Shown here piece after piece: positions 26,074 through 37,483 of a stretch of 64,000 nt of DNA. This DNA comes from Pseudomonas mosselii (GTDB lineage: Bacteria; Pseudomonadota; Gammaproteobacteria; Pseudomonadales; Pseudomonadaceae). Made by a program: the position numbers and the translations under genes. The notes below the pieces were generated by a model. It made no database searches, was not told where the DNA came from, and was given only the letters and a program-made list of their open reading frames with translations. Position 1 is the stretch's first letter. Each line of letters opens with the position of its first letter. The stretch covers positions 32,876 through 96,875 of the forward strand of contig NZ_QJRP01000018.1 in assembly GCF_003205295.1 (NCBI RefSeq), in the 5' to 3' direction.

Positions 26074-26150
26074 TGGCGGACTCAGGAGGATTCGAACCTC
26101 CGACCGCTCGGTTCGTAGCCGAGTACTCTATCCAGCTGAGCTATGAGTCC
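26074..26150 (-). tRNA. tRNA-Arg (anticodon ACG), copy 4 with variant T arm
   Basis: Same tRNA, but the T arm is GGAGG-TTCGAAT-CCTCC instead of GCAGG/CCTGC. Both partners of one pair changed together, so pairing is kept and the gene should be functional. It is the promoter-proximal arginine copy. Confidence 0.97.
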
Positions 26151-26198
26151 GTGTCTTGCTGTGCCATTCGGATCGCACTAAGCGCTCCAGGCAAATAA

Positions 26199-26289
26199 TG
26201 GCGGTGAAGGGGGGATTCGAACCCCCGATACCCTTATGAGGTATACTCCCTTAGCAGGGGAGCGCCTTCGGCCACTCGGCCACCTCACC
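26199..26289 (-). tRNA. tRNA-Ser (anticodon GCT)
   Basis: 91 bases with encoded CCA and the long variable arm of class II tRNAs. Anticodon stem CTCCC-CTGCTAA-GGGAG gives GCT (reads AGU/AGC). Acceptor GGTGAGG/CTTCACC with one wobble. First gene of the tRNA-Ser/4x tRNA-Arg transcript. Confidence 0.98.
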
Positions 26290-26303
26290 GCAACACGAGG
26301 CGA

Positions 26304-26332
26304 ATATTAAACACACCCTTCCTCGTTTGCAA
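26304..26332 (-). promoter_or_regulatory. Sigma-70 promoter of the tRNA cluster
   Basis: TTGCAA, 17 bases, TAATAT on the minus strand, followed by a GC-rich discriminator (TCGCCTCG) typical of stringently controlled stable-RNA promoters. Predicted start about 8 bases before the tRNA-Ser 5' end. Confidence 0.75.
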
Positions 26333-26361
26333 CCCTTTTTTTGAAAAAAACTTCAAAAAAA

Positions 26362-26550
26362 TTAAAGGCTTGGCTCCTCGTCCTTCTCTTTCTTGATCCG
26401 CAAGTAGATTTCCTCGCGGTGAACAGCCACTTCCTTGGGCGCGCTAACGCCAATACGCACCTGGTTGCCTTTGACACCCAGGACCGTCACGGTGATCTCA
26501 CCGTCACCAATGATCAGGCTCTCGGCGCACCGACGAGTCAGAATCAGCAT
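26362..26550 (-). CDS. csrA: Translational regulator CsrA/RsmA
   Basis: The 62-residue product begins MLILTRRCAESLIIGDGEIT and has the RNA-binding RIGVSAPKEVAVHREEIY, matching the CsrA/RsmA family over its full length. It binds GGA-containing leaders and represses or stabilises mRNAs for biofilm, secretion and motility. GAGGAG lies 7 bases before the ATG. It is 167 bases after lysC, a linkage common in Pseudomonas. Confidence 0.97.
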   Translation of the reverse strand: MLILTRRCAESLIIGDGEITVTVLGVKGNQVRIGVSAPKEVAVHREEIYLRIKKEKDEEPSL

Positions 26551-26683
26551 AGTTTTCTCCTCACATGAATCTTCAGGGACAACAGTCTTTGAAAAGCAGG
26601 GCCTTGCCGGGGACGACGGCACTGCCCGGATCGACCACCATGGCTGCCTGGACAGGGACAGCCGCAGCGGCCAGAAACGCGAA

Positions 26684-26703
26684 GGGCGCGGCAAGCCGCG
26701 CCC
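26684..26703 (-). terminator. Hairpin after lysC
   Basis: GGGCGCGGC-TT-GCCGCGCCC stem, 14 bases past the lysC stop, followed by a weak T-containing tail. It is probably a partial terminator or 3' stabiliser between lysC and csrA. Confidence 0.4.
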
Positions 26704-26717
26704 CTCCAGGCAGCGTG

Positions 26718-27953
26718 TCACTCACCCTGTCGGGCGGGAGCGTCGAGTTCGAACGCGGTGTGCAGCGCGCGTACGGCCAGCTCCAGGTACTTCTCTTCGA
26801 TCACTACCGAGACCTTGATCTCGGAGGTGGAGATCATCTGGATGTTGATGCTCTCCTTGGCCAGGGCCTCGAACATGCGGCTGGCAACGCCCGCGTGGGA
26901 GCGCATGCCGACGCCGACGATCGACACCTTGGCGATCTTGGTGTCGCCGATCACTTCACGCGCGCCGATTTCGCGGGCGGTGTTCTCCAGCACGCTCAGC
27001 GCCTTCTCGTACTCGTTGCGGTGCACGGTGAAGGTGAAGTCGGTGGTGTTATCGTGCGAGACGTTCTGCACGATCATGTCGACTTCGATGTTGGCGGCGC
27101 TGATCGGGCCGAGGATCTTGAAGGCGACGCCTGGGGTATCCGGGACGCCACGAATGGTCAGCTTGGCCTCATCACGGTTGAAGGCGATACCGGAAATGAT
27201 CGGCTGTTCCATGGATTCCTCTTCATCAATGGTAATGAGGGTACCCGGACCCTCCTTGAAGCTGTGCAGCACGCGCAGCGGGACGTTGTACTTGCCGGCG
27301 AACTCCACCGAGCGGATCTGCAGCACCTTGGAGCCGAGGCTGGCCATTTCCAGCATCTCCTCGAAGGTGATCTTCTCCAGGCGCTGGGCCTGGGGCACCA
27401 CACGCGGGTCGGTGGTGTAGACGCCATCGACATCAGTGTAGATCTGGCACTCGTCGGCCTTCAGCGCCGCCGCCAGGGCCACGCCGGTGGTGTCGGAGCC
27501 GCCACGGCCAAGGGTGGTGATGTTGCCGTGCTCGTCGACGCCCTGGAAACCGGCGACCACCACGACACGGCCGGCCTTGAGGTCGGCGCGGATCTTCTGG
27601 TCGTCGATCTGCAGGATGCGCGCCTTGTTGTGCGCGCTGTCGGTGAGGATGCGCACCTGATTGCCGGTGTAGGACACCGCCGGCACGCCGCGCTTCATCA
27701 GGGCCATGGACAACAGGGCGATGGTGACCTGCTCGCCGGTCGAGACGATCACGTCCAGCTCGCGGGGTTCGGGCTTGTCGGTGATCTGCTTCGCCAGGTC
27801 GATCAAGCGATTGGTTTCCCCGCTCATCGCCGACAGCACAACCACCAGGTCGGTGCCTTGCTCGCGGAATTTCTTGACCTTGTCGGCAACCTGCTCGATC
27901 CGCTCGATGGAACCGACAGAGGTGCCGCCAAATTTCTGTACGATCAACGCCAT
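26718..27953 (-). CDS. lysC: Aspartokinase LysC
   Basis: The 411-residue product phosphorylates aspartate, the first step to lysine, threonine, methionine and diaminopimelate. It has the N-terminal KFGGTSVG, the substrate region LGRGGSDTTGVALAAAL, YTDVDGVYTTDPR, and two C-terminal ACT domains (PDTPGVAFKILGPISAANIE; VGVGMRSHAGVASRMFEALA). It is a monofunctional ACT-regulated enzyme. It follows alaS in the order alaS-lysC-csrA. Confidence 0.97.
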   Translation of the reverse strand: MALIVQKFGGTSVGSIERIEQVADKVKKFREQGTDLVVVLSAMSGETNRLIDLAKQITDKPEPRELDVIVSTGEQVTIALLSMALMKRGVPAVSYTGNQVRILTDSAHNKARILQIDDQKIRADLKAGRVVVVAGFQGVDEHGNITTLGRGGSDTTGVALAAALKADECQIYTDVDGVYTTDPRVVPQAQRLEKITFEEMLEMASLGSKVLQIRSVEFAGKYNVPLRVLHSFKEGPGTLITIDEEESMEQPIISGIAFNRDEAKLTIRGVPDTPGVAFKILGPISAANIEVDMIVQNVSHDNTTDFTFTVHRNEYEKALSVLENTAREIGAREVIGDTKIAKVSIVGVGMRSHAGVASRMFEALAKESINIQMISTSEIKVSVVIEEKYLELAVRALHTAFELDAPARQGE

Positions 27954-28036
27954 TTCAAAGGTGCCTCAGCCCTCAAGGGCCCCAAAAAACAATCCAACAT
28001 GGCGGGGACGCCGACTAGACCGGCGCCCCCTCCATC

Positions 28037-30661
<2,625 letters not shown>

Positions 30662-30950
30662 AGGTTCTTCCACGGAAACGGCGGCCACACGTCGAATCGA
30701 CGAAACGACGGCAAAGGGCCGCATTATATCGGTCCTGCAGTCTCGGTGCAGTGTGTTTATGCGATAGAAACCGTCGATTGGACGGTTTGTCGGACTACGG
30801 CAATTGAAAACGGCATGACCGCGATGCTAAAGCCAGCGTTTCGCTACTGGCAAGCCAATTACGGTCTCGGGGCGGGGAAAATTAACAGGTTGGTGAATTA
30901 AAAGAATTTCATCACCGAAGGGATCCAAAACAGGACGAAGCAAAGCTCGA

Positions 30951-31069
30951 CTGTAGGAGCGGCCTTGTGTCGCGAAAGGGCTGCGTAGCAGCCCCGGGAT
31001 TTCAATGTTGAGCAAAGATCGCCGGGGTCGCTTTGCGACCCTTTCGCGACACAAGGCCGCTCCTACAGG
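30951..31069. repeat. Inverted REP pair (TGTAGGAGCGGCCTTGTGTCGCGA family)
   Basis: Two facing REP units nearly identical to those at 23643-23761, with GGGCTGC/GCAGCCC and GGTCGC/GCGACC internal stems. It fills the space between astE (3' end) and the alaS upstream region; the rest of 30662-30950 shows no gene. Confidence 0.85.
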
Positions 31070-31082
31070 GATCGCGCAAGGC

Positions 31083-32090
31083 TTAAGCCAGCCGCTGGCC
31101 CGAGTCAGGCACAATGAGGATGCCGGCACGCAGCCCGTTCTTCACCTTGGGGTTGGGGAAGATGATCCGCGCGCCCTCCTCCTCCACCACCCAGCGCGTC
31201 TCGGCCAGGTCCTCGGCCAGCAGGTAGCCCTTGCTCAGCTCGGAGAAGTTCTCGATATCTGCCGGCAGGTGCAGGTGGAAGCTGTCGCTGTGCTTGATGA
31301 TCTCGCGGGCGACGCTGAACAGCTTGAGGCCATCCAGGGACTGTTCGGTTTGCGGCTCGGTATCCTCGATGAGCTGGATCAGGCGCTCCTCGAGCCGGTC
31401 GAGGTTGACCTCTTCGTTCTGCCCGAACGGGCGGGCCTTGCCGAGCTCCAGGGTGAAGGCCTCGGCGTCGAGCTGCTCGTAGGTGAACGCGCTGAAGGTG
31501 ATCGACGACTTGCTCTGCAGCAGGACCGCTTCCATTCCGGCCGCAGCCAGACGGGCCAGCTCGCGACGGGAATGCCGGCGACCTTCCTTGTAGGGATACA
31601 ACGCGAACTGCTCGATCTTGGAACCGCGAATGGCGGTATGCAGGTCGTAATGCAGGCGGGTGCGCTCGGGCTTGCTGAAGAACACCCGAGCGAATTGTTC
31701 GAGCTCGGCGGCGCGCAGCGCCTCGAAGCCACTGGAAAGTTCGTGACGGCCATTGAACAGGCGGTTGATGTCCTGCTCGATGAAGCGCTCGCCCTTGCGG
31801 ATCGCCGCCGGGTTGCCGAACAAGAACAGCACCCGCGCACGCGGCTTGATCTTGCCGTTTGCAACACCGTGCAGCAGCCTCTCAAGCAGCTCGATCGGCG
31901 CCGTCTCGTTGCCATGGATACCGGCCGACAACATCAGGTCGAGCCCGCAATCCTCACCTTCGGGAGGGCGCACTTCCAGTGCGCCCTCCCCCAGCCAGCG
32001 CAAACGCACGCCCCGGGTGGTCACTTGGGTCTTCTCGGCCGGTTCGTGATCGGTCAGGGTCAGCTCAAGCAGTTTGCCGAGGGCGAGCAT
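31083..32090 (-). CDS. astE: Succinylglutamate desuccinylase AstE
   Basis: The 335-residue product catalyses the last step of the arginine succinyltransferase pathway, releasing succinate and glutamate. It is a zinc hydrolase: ligands His and Glu in SAGIHGNETAP and a further His in LHYDLHTAIRGSK. The start ATG 32090 is preceded by GGAAGC, and the gene lies 10 bases after the small gene upstream. It closes the aru/ast operon. Confidence 0.95.
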   Translation of the reverse strand: MLALGKLLELTLTDHEPAEKTQVTTRGVRLRWLGEGALEVRPPEGEDCGLDLMLSAGIHGNETAPIELLERLLHGVANGKIKPRARVLFLFGNPAAIRKGERFIEQDINRLFNGRHELSSGFEALRAAELEQFARVFFSKPERTRLHYDLHTAIRGSKIEQFALYPYKEGRRHSRRELARLAAAGMEAVLLQSKSSITFSAFTYEQLDAEAFTLELGKARPFGQNEEVNLDRLEERLIQLIEDTEPQTEQSLDGLKLFSVAREIIKHSDSFHLHLPADIENFSELSKGYLLAEDLAETRWVVEEEGARIIFPNPKVKNGLRAGILIVPDSGQRLA

Positions 32091-32100
32091 AGGCGCTTCC

Positions 32101-32391
32101 TTAGTGGTGGTGGCCGCAGTCCGGGCCGTGGACGTGGTCGTCGTCACCGGCAACGTCGGCCGGTTCCATTTCCAGTTGCAGACTGACCAGGTTGGTGGCC
32201 ATCGGGCGCAGCAGCAGGTTGGCGTACTCGGTGTCGTCTTCCTCGACATCGACGCCGATCAGCAACTGGCCGCGGCCGTCCTGCTGGATCCACACTTCCT
32301 TGCCTTGCCAGACCACGGCAAAACGGGTGCACGAGGTTTCCAGCTGGGTGCCGTCTTCATCTTCCAGGATCAGGCGCAGGGCGTCGGACAT
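32101..32391 (-). CDS. Small ast-operon protein with His-rich tail
   Basis: The 96-residue protein lies between astB and astE and is soluble and acidic. It contains AVVWQGKEVWIQQDGRGQLL and LLLRPMATNLVSLQLEMEP, then the C-terminal tail DDDHVHGPDCGHHH, with five His, one Cys and several Asp. The gene is conserved at this place in Pseudomonas, where it has been labelled 'topoisomerase II', a name I see no sequence reason for. The tail suggests metal binding. Spacing of 10-15 bases to both neighbours implies co-transcription. Confidence 0.85.
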   Translation of the reverse strand: MSDALRLILEDEDGTQLETSCTRFAVVWQGKEVWIQQDGRGQLLIGVDVEEDDTEYANLLLRPMATNLVSLQLEMEPADVAGDDDHVHGPDCGHHH

Positions 32392-32406
32392 TGCAATTTC
32401 TCTCTA

Positions 32407-33756
32407 TCAAGGTTGGCGTTGGAACGGATACACCGAGCCCAGCTTGAGGATCTGGGTCAGTTCATCCAGGGCCGTGCGGCATTCCACGAGCAGCTGCGGG
32501 TCGGCCAGGTCCGCTTCGCCGAGGCGATCGCGGTAATGCTTGTCGACCCACTGCACCAGGGTGTCGTACAGCGAGGCGGTCATGATAACGCCTGGATTGA
32601 CCGCCGCCAGTTCGTTTTCCTTCAACGCCACACGCAGGCGCAGGCAAGCCGGGCCGCCACCGTTCTGCATGCTCTGCTTGAGGTCGAACACCTTGACCTC
32701 CTTGACCGGGCCGCCCTGGCTGGTCAGCTGGCTCAGATAAGCCCAGACGCGCTCGTTGTTGCGGCACTCCTCCGGCACCACCAGCAGCATCGAACCGTCC
32801 TCGCGGCTGAGCAGCTGGCTGTTGAACAGGTAGGAACGCACCGCGTCCTCCACCGTCACCGCCGCGCGCGGCACGCAGATACCCTGGAAGTTGCCGCCCT
32901 TGCTGGCCAGTTTAGCCTGCAGCTGCCCGAGCACGGTGTCGGTCTCGAGGAACGCGTCCTCGTGGTAGAACAGCACCTCGCCGTTGCCCACCGAAATCAC
33001 GTCGTTATGGAACACGCCCTGATCGATCACCGCCGGATTCTGTTGAGCGTAGACCACGCCTTCATCGCTCAGCCCATGCAGGCGAGCGACGGCCTGGGAG
33101 GCTTCCAGGGTCTGTCGCGCCGGATACTTCTGCGGCGCGGGGTAGCGGCTGTCGAAAGCGCTGCGCCCATAGACGAAGAACTCGACACCGGCCTCGCCGT
33201 AGGCGCGGCAGAAGCGGGTGTGGTTGGCCGCGCCCTCGTCACCGAACTGGGCTACCGCCGGCAGCGCCTCATGGTGGGCGAAGACCTTGTCATCGCTGAA
33301 CATGGCGCCCAGCACGCGGCTGGTGGTCGGGTGCTCGATGCTGCGGTGGTACTTGCAGTTGAGGTTGGCGGCGGTGAAGTGCACACGGCCATCGGCGGTG
33401 TCGGCGCTGGGGCTGACGGTGGCGGCGTTGGCCACCCACATGCTCGAGGCCGAGCAACTGGCGACCAGCAGCGGCATGGCGTCTTTGGCCGCACGCTGGA
33501 TCACTTCGGCATCGCTGCCGGTGAAGCCCAGGCGACGCAGCGCGGCCACATCCGGGCGCTCCTGCGGGGCCAGCACGCCCTGCTTGAAGCCCATTTCCAT
33601 CAGCGCCTTCATCTTCGCCAGGCCCTGGCGCGCCGCCTCGCGCGGGTTGGAACCCTGCTGGCTGTTGCTCTGCGAGGCCACGTTGCCGTAGGACAGGCCG
33701 CCGTAGTTGTGGGTCGGCCCCACCAGGCCATCAAAATTCACTTCAAAGGATTTCAT
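32407..33756 (-). CDS. astB: N-succinylarginine dihydrolase AstB
   Basis: The 449-residue product hydrolyses succinylarginine to succinylornithine, CO2 and ammonia. The N-terminus MKSFEVNFDGLVGPTHNYGG and the motifs RVHFTAANLNCKYHRSIEHP, FHNDVISVGNGEVLFYHED and NGGGPACLRLRV (active-site Cys) define the family. The start is ATG 33756 with GGAGCC upstream; the TTG two codons earlier is not used. It is 23 bases after astD. Confidence 0.97.
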   Translation of the reverse strand: MKSFEVNFDGLVGPTHNYGGLSYGNVASQSNSQQGSNPREAARQGLAKMKALMEMGFKQGVLAPQERPDVAALRRLGFTGSDAEVIQRAAKDAMPLLVASCSASSMWVANAATVSPSADTADGRVHFTAANLNCKYHRSIEHPTTSRVLGAMFSDDKVFAHHEALPAVAQFGDEGAANHTRFCRAYGEAGVEFFVYGRSAFDSRYPAPQKYPARQTLEASQAVARLHGLSDEGVVYAQQNPAVIDQGVFHNDVISVGNGEVLFYHEDAFLETDTVLGQLQAKLASKGGNFQGICVPRAAVTVEDAVRSYLFNSQLLSREDGSMLLVVPEECRNNERVWAYLSQLTSQGGPVKEVKVFDLKQSMQNGGGPACLRLRVALKENELAAVNPGVIMTASLYDTLVQWVDKHYRDRLGEADLADPQLLVECRTALDELTQILKLGSVYPFQRQP

Positions 33757-33779
33757 CGGCAAGGCTCCGAGACCTGTTG

Positions 33780-35243
33780 TTATAGGGTGACGCCCGGCGT
33801 CAGGGTCGCCGGCAGTGCAAGGCTCGCGGTCTCCAGCGAAGCCACGGGATAGGCGCAGTAGTCCGCCGCGTAGTAGGCGCTGGCGCGGTGGTTGCCGCTG
33901 GCGCCGACGCCCCCGAACGGCGCGCTGCTGGCGGCGCCGGTCAACTGCTTGTTCCAGTTGACGATGCCGGCGCGGCTGCGCAGCCAGAAGTGCTGGTAGC
34001 GGGCGTTGGAGTCCGACAGCAGGCCGGCGGCCAGGCCGTACTGGGTATTGTTGGCCTCCTCGATCGCCGCGTCGAAGTCGGCGTAGCGGATCACCTGCAG
34101 CAGCGGGCCGAAAAACTCTTCGTCCGGGCGCTCGGTCACGGCGCTGACATCGATGATGCCCGGGGTGAGCAAGGCAGCGTCGGCCTGCGGCTGGGTCATC
34201 TCCAGCAGCGCCACGGCGCCCTTGCCGAGCAGTTCGGCCTGGGCCGCCAGCAGTGCGCGGGCTGCCTGCAGCGAAATCACCGACCCCATGAACGGCGCAG
34301 GTTGCTGATCGAAGGCACCGACACTGATGCTGCGGCTCACCTCGACCAGGCGCTGGATCAGCGCGTCACCCCAGGCGCCCAGGGGTACCAGCAGTCGGCG
34401 GGCGCAGGTGCAGCGCTGGCCGGCGGAGATAAACGCCGACTGGATGATGGTGTACACCGCAGCGTCCAGGTCCTTGACCTCATCGACAACCAGCGGGTTA
34501 TTGCCACCCATTTCCAGGGCGAGGATCTTGTCCGGGCGGCCGGCGAACTGCTGGTGCAGCAGGTTGCCTGTGCGGCTGGAGCCGGTGAAGAACAAACCGT
34601 CGATACCCGGATTGGCGGCCAGCGCCACGCCGGTTTCGCGAGCGCCCTGGACCAGGTTGAGCACACCGGCCGGCAAGCCGGCCTCGATCCAACACTGTAC
34701 CGTCAGCTCGGCGACCTTGGGGGTCAGCTCGCTGGGCTTGAACACCACGCAGTTGCCGGCCAGCAGCGCCGGAACGATGTGGCCGTTGGGCAGGTGGCCG
34801 GGGAAGTTGTACGGGCCGAACACCGCCACCACGCCATGGGGCTTGTGCCGCAGCACGGCGGTGGCGTCGGCCAGCGGGCCGCTCTTCTCGCCGGTGCGCT
34901 CGCGGTAGCTCTGCACCGAGATGGCGACCTTGTTGACCATGCTGGTCACTTCGGTGGCCGACTCCCACAGGGGCTTGCCCGTTTCTTCACCGATGCAGCG
35001 CGACAGCGCCTCGGCCTTGGCCTTGAGTTTCTCGGCGAAGGCCTCCAGCACGCTGATACGCGCCTCCAGGCTCAGCGATGCCCAGGCCGGGAACGCCTGG
35101 CGGGCGGCCTGCACGGCGGCTTCGACCTGGGCGGCGTCGGCGCCCTGCCCTTGCCAGATCACCGCCTGGGTGACGGGGTTGAGCGACTGCAGGGCTTCAC
35201 CCTGGCCGGCCAGCCAGTGGCCTGCGATGTAATGCGTGGTCAT
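33780..35243 (-). CDS. astD: Succinylglutamate semialdehyde dehydrogenase AstD
   Basis: The 487-residue product is an NAD-dependent aldehyde dehydrogenase. FTGSSRTGNLLHQQF is the cofactor loop, ALEMGGNNPLVV contains the general-base glutamate, and ISAGQRCTCARRLLV the catalytic cysteine. It oxidises succinylglutamate semialdehyde. The ATG follows the aruG stop directly (TAA then ATG), showing translational coupling. Confidence 0.97.
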   Translation of the reverse strand: MTTHYIAGHWLAGQGEALQSLNPVTQAVIWQGQGADAAQVEAAVQAARQAFPAWASLSLEARISVLEAFAEKLKAKAEALSRCIGEETGKPLWESATEVTSMVNKVAISVQSYRERTGEKSGPLADATAVLRHKPHGVVAVFGPYNFPGHLPNGHIVPALLAGNCVVFKPSELTPKVAELTVQCWIEAGLPAGVLNLVQGARETGVALAANPGIDGLFFTGSSRTGNLLHQQFAGRPDKILALEMGGNNPLVVDEVKDLDAAVYTIIQSAFISAGQRCTCARRLLVPLGAWGDALIQRLVEVSRSISVGAFDQQPAPFMGSVISLQAARALLAAQAELLGKGAVALLEMTQPQADAALLTPGIIDVSAVTERPDEEFFGPLLQVIRYADFDAAIEEANNTQYGLAAGLLSDSNARYQHFWLRSRAGIVNWNKQLTGAASSAPFGGVGASGNHRASAYYAADYCAYPVASLETASLALPATLTPGVTL

Positions 35244-36272
35244 TTACTGGGCCTCCCGACCGGCGGACAGCGGCACCGCGCGGACATTGTCGCCGGCGCC
35301 CAGGCGCAGGCGCTTGGCGGTCTGCGGATCGACCACCAGGGTACCTGCCGCCAGGCGCGCCGGTGCGGCCGTGATGCGACAGTCTTCGCGCTTGCGGTTG
35401 TGAATGATGTAAGGGGTGGCGTCGTCACCCGGGGTGCCGACGGCCAGTACCAGGTTCTCGCTGTCACGCACGGCGCGGATCTTCGAGGTCTCGCACTCGA
35501 TCGCGGGACCGGCGTCGAAGATGTCGACGTAGCCCTGGTAGTTGAAGCCTTCGCGCTTGAGCATGGCCAGCGCCGGCTCCGTGTCGGTGTGCACGCGGCC
35601 GATGACGTTGCGCGCCGCTTCCGAGAGGAAGCAGGTGTACAGCGGGAACTTGGGCATCAGCTCGGCGATGAACGACTTGTTGCCCACGCCGGTGAGGTAG
35701 TCGGCCTGGCTGAACTCCATCTTGAAGAAGTGCCGGCCCAGGCTTTCCCAGAAAGGCGAACGGCCTGCCTCGTCCGACATGCCGCGCATCTCGGCGATGA
35801 TCTTGTTGCCGAACAGCTGCGGGAACTCGGCGATGAACAGCATCCGCGCCTTGGACAGCAGACGGCCATTGAGGCCGCTGCGGTAGTCGCTGCGCAGGAA
35901 CAGCGAACACAGCTCGGAGTTGCCTGTCAGGTCGTTGGCCAGGAACAGCGTGGGGATCTCGCGGTAGATGTTCAGCTCCTGAGAGGCGCTGACGGTCAGT
36001 CCGACCCGGTAGTTGTACCAGGGCTCGCGCAGGCCGACGGCACCGGCGATGGCGCTGATGCCGACCACCAGGCCTTCGTCGTTCTCCAGCACGAACAGGT
36101 AGTCGGTGTCGCCACGCTCGGCTTCGCCGCGAAAGCTCTTTTCGGCCCAACCGACGCGCTGGCCGAGGCGCTCCTCGTTGGCGGGCAGCGTGGTCAGCCC
36201 GGTGGTGCCGGTGCTGCGGGCCAATTCGATCAGCGCGGGTAAATCGCTGCTGCGTACAGGACGAACGATCAT
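35244..36272 (-). CDS. aruG: Arginine N-succinyltransferase subunit AruG
   Basis: The 342-residue product starts MIVRPVRSSDLPALIELARS and is a GNAT-type arginine succinyltransferase of the AstA family (SELCSLFLRSDYRSGLNGRL, ESLGRHFFKMEFSQADYLTG, VGNKSFIAELMPKFPLYT). Pseudomonads use two paralogous subunits, AruF and AruG, as a heteromer. It follows aruF by 55 bases. Confidence 0.95.
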   Translation of the reverse strand: MIVRPVRSSDLPALIELARSTGTTGLTTLPANEERLGQRVGWAEKSFRGEAERGDTDYLFVLENDEGLVVGISAIAGAVGLREPWYNYRVGLTVSASQELNIYREIPTLFLANDLTGNSELCSLFLRSDYRSGLNGRLLSKARMLFIAEFPQLFGNKIIAEMRGMSDEAGRSPFWESLGRHFFKMEFSQADYLTGVGNKSFIAELMPKFPLYTCFLSEAARNVIGRVHTDTEPALAMLKREGFNYQGYVDIFDAGPAIECETSKIRAVRDSENLVLAVGTPGDDATPYIIHNRKREDCRITAAPARLAAGTLVVDPQTAKRLRLGAGDNVRAVPLSAGREAQ

Positions 36273-36327
36273 GCTATCTCCTTGTGCGGCGGTCTGTGCC
36301 TGCCGCGAAACTCTCTGTTCCGGCGGT

Positions 36328-37347
36328 TCAGACCGCGACCAGGCGCACGCTGGCGCCTTCGCCGACACCCAGGGCCTCGGCGGCTTCGCCGCTCAGGCTG
36401 ACCGGCTTGCCCGGCACCCAGTCCAGCTCCAGCAGCACGGCGCGGTAATCCTGCAGCTGGCCGTTGCACACCAGGTACGGACGGCCGCCCTTGATCGGCG
36501 TCTGGTCGAGCTTGACTGGCACCACCCGGCTCTGGGCGATGGAGCGGATGCCCGAGGCGCGGGCGTGCAGGGTCGGGCCGCCGTCGAAGATGTCGATGTA
36601 GTGCTCGGTCTCGAAGCCTTCGCGCATGAGTATGTCGAAGGTGATCTGCGCCCGCGGGTGCACCTGGCCCATGGCCTCCTGCGCCTCGTCGGCCAGCAGC
36701 GGCACGTAGATCGGGTAGTGCGGCATCAGTTCGGCGAGGAAGGTGCGGCTCTTCAGGCCGCACAGGCGCTCGGCGTCGGCGTAGTTGAGGTCGAAGAAGT
36801 TGCGGCCGATGGCGTCCCAGAACGGCGACTCGCCCTGCTCGTCGCTGTAACCGACGATCTCGGTCACTACCGACTCGGCGAAGCGCTCGGGGTGCGCGGC
36901 CATGAACAGCAGACGCCCGCGGGAGTTGAGCTCGGCGAAGGCGCTGCTCACCAGTTCCGGCACCACGTAGAAGCTGGTCAGCAAGCTGTTGCCGGTGAGG
37001 TCGTGGCACAGTGACAGGACGTGAATCTTGTTGTGGATCTTCAGCTCGCGGGAGGCGTGCACGAAGGTCTCGTTGCGGAAACTGTAGAACGGCTCGGAGT
37101 AGCCGGCCGAGGCGACGATGGCCGAGCAGCCGACCAGCTTGCCGGTGGCGCTGTCCTCGAGCACGAAGAAGTAGCTCTCCTCGCCATTGAAGCTGACCTC
37201 GGCGGCGAAGGAGGTTTCCGAGGCGGCGATCTTGTCGCCCAGGCGGCCGGCGTCATCCGGCAGCGAGGTGACACCAATGGGGCTGTCGGCAGCCATACGC
37301 TGCACTTCGTTCAGATCAGCCATTTGCGCGGGGCGCATCACCAGCAT
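36328..37347 (-). CDS. aruF: Arginine/ornithine N-succinyltransferase subunit AruF
   Basis: The 339-residue paralogue of aruG has the same landmarks (MLVMRPAQMADLNEVQRMAA; FWDAIGRNFFDLNYADAERL; LKSRTFLAELMPHYPIYVP). Together with AruG it transfers succinyl from succinyl-CoA to arginine. It is the second gene of the aru/ast operon. The 136-base gap to aruC holds two strong stem-loops. Confidence 0.95.
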   Translation of the reverse strand: MLVMRPAQMADLNEVQRMAADSPIGVTSLPDDAGRLGDKIAASETSFAAEVSFNGEESYFFVLEDSATGKLVGCSAIVASAGYSEPFYSFRNETFVHASRELKIHNKIHVLSLCHDLTGNSLLTSFYVVPELVSSAFAELNSRGRLLFMAAHPERFAESVVTEIVGYSDEQGESPFWDAIGRNFFDLNYADAERLCGLKSRTFLAELMPHYPIYVPLLADEAQEAMGQVHPRAQITFDILMREGFETEHYIDIFDGGPTLHARASGIRSIAQSRVVPVKLDQTPIKGGRPYLVCNGQLQDYRAVLLELDWVPGKPVSLSGEAAEALGVGEGASVRLVAV

Positions 37348-37369
37348 GGTGTCACTCCTTTCGGGAAAG

Positions 37370-37390
37370 CGTGCCGATCACATCGGCACG
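37370..37390 (-). other. Stem-loop just before aruF
   Basis: CGTGCCGAT-CAC-ATCGGCACG with 9-bp perfect arms lies 22 bases before the aruF start. It has no T-run on the transcript strand, so it is more likely an mRNA processing or stability element. Confidence 0.5.
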
Positions 37391-37450
37391 AAAAAACGGC
37401 GGGCACGCGCCACCACCTGCAAGCAGGTGCCCGCACTGGAATTCAGGTAT

Positions 37451-37475
37451 CGCCGGCCCCGTTTCGGGGCCGGCG
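37451..37475 (-). other. Strong GC stem-loop after aruC
   Basis: CGCCGGCCCC-GTTTC-GGGGCCGGCG: perfect 10-bp arms 9 bases past the aruC stop, without a T-run. It probably protects the aruC 3' end or attenuates read-through into aruFG. Confidence 0.6.
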
Positions 37476-37483
37476 AAGGGCGA

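Noticed and set aside
25630..26150. Regularly spaced repeats of about 77 bases resembling a CRISPR array
   Set aside because: The repeats fold as tRNA-Arg cloverleaves with CCA ends, the spacers are themselves repeated, and no cas genes are present.
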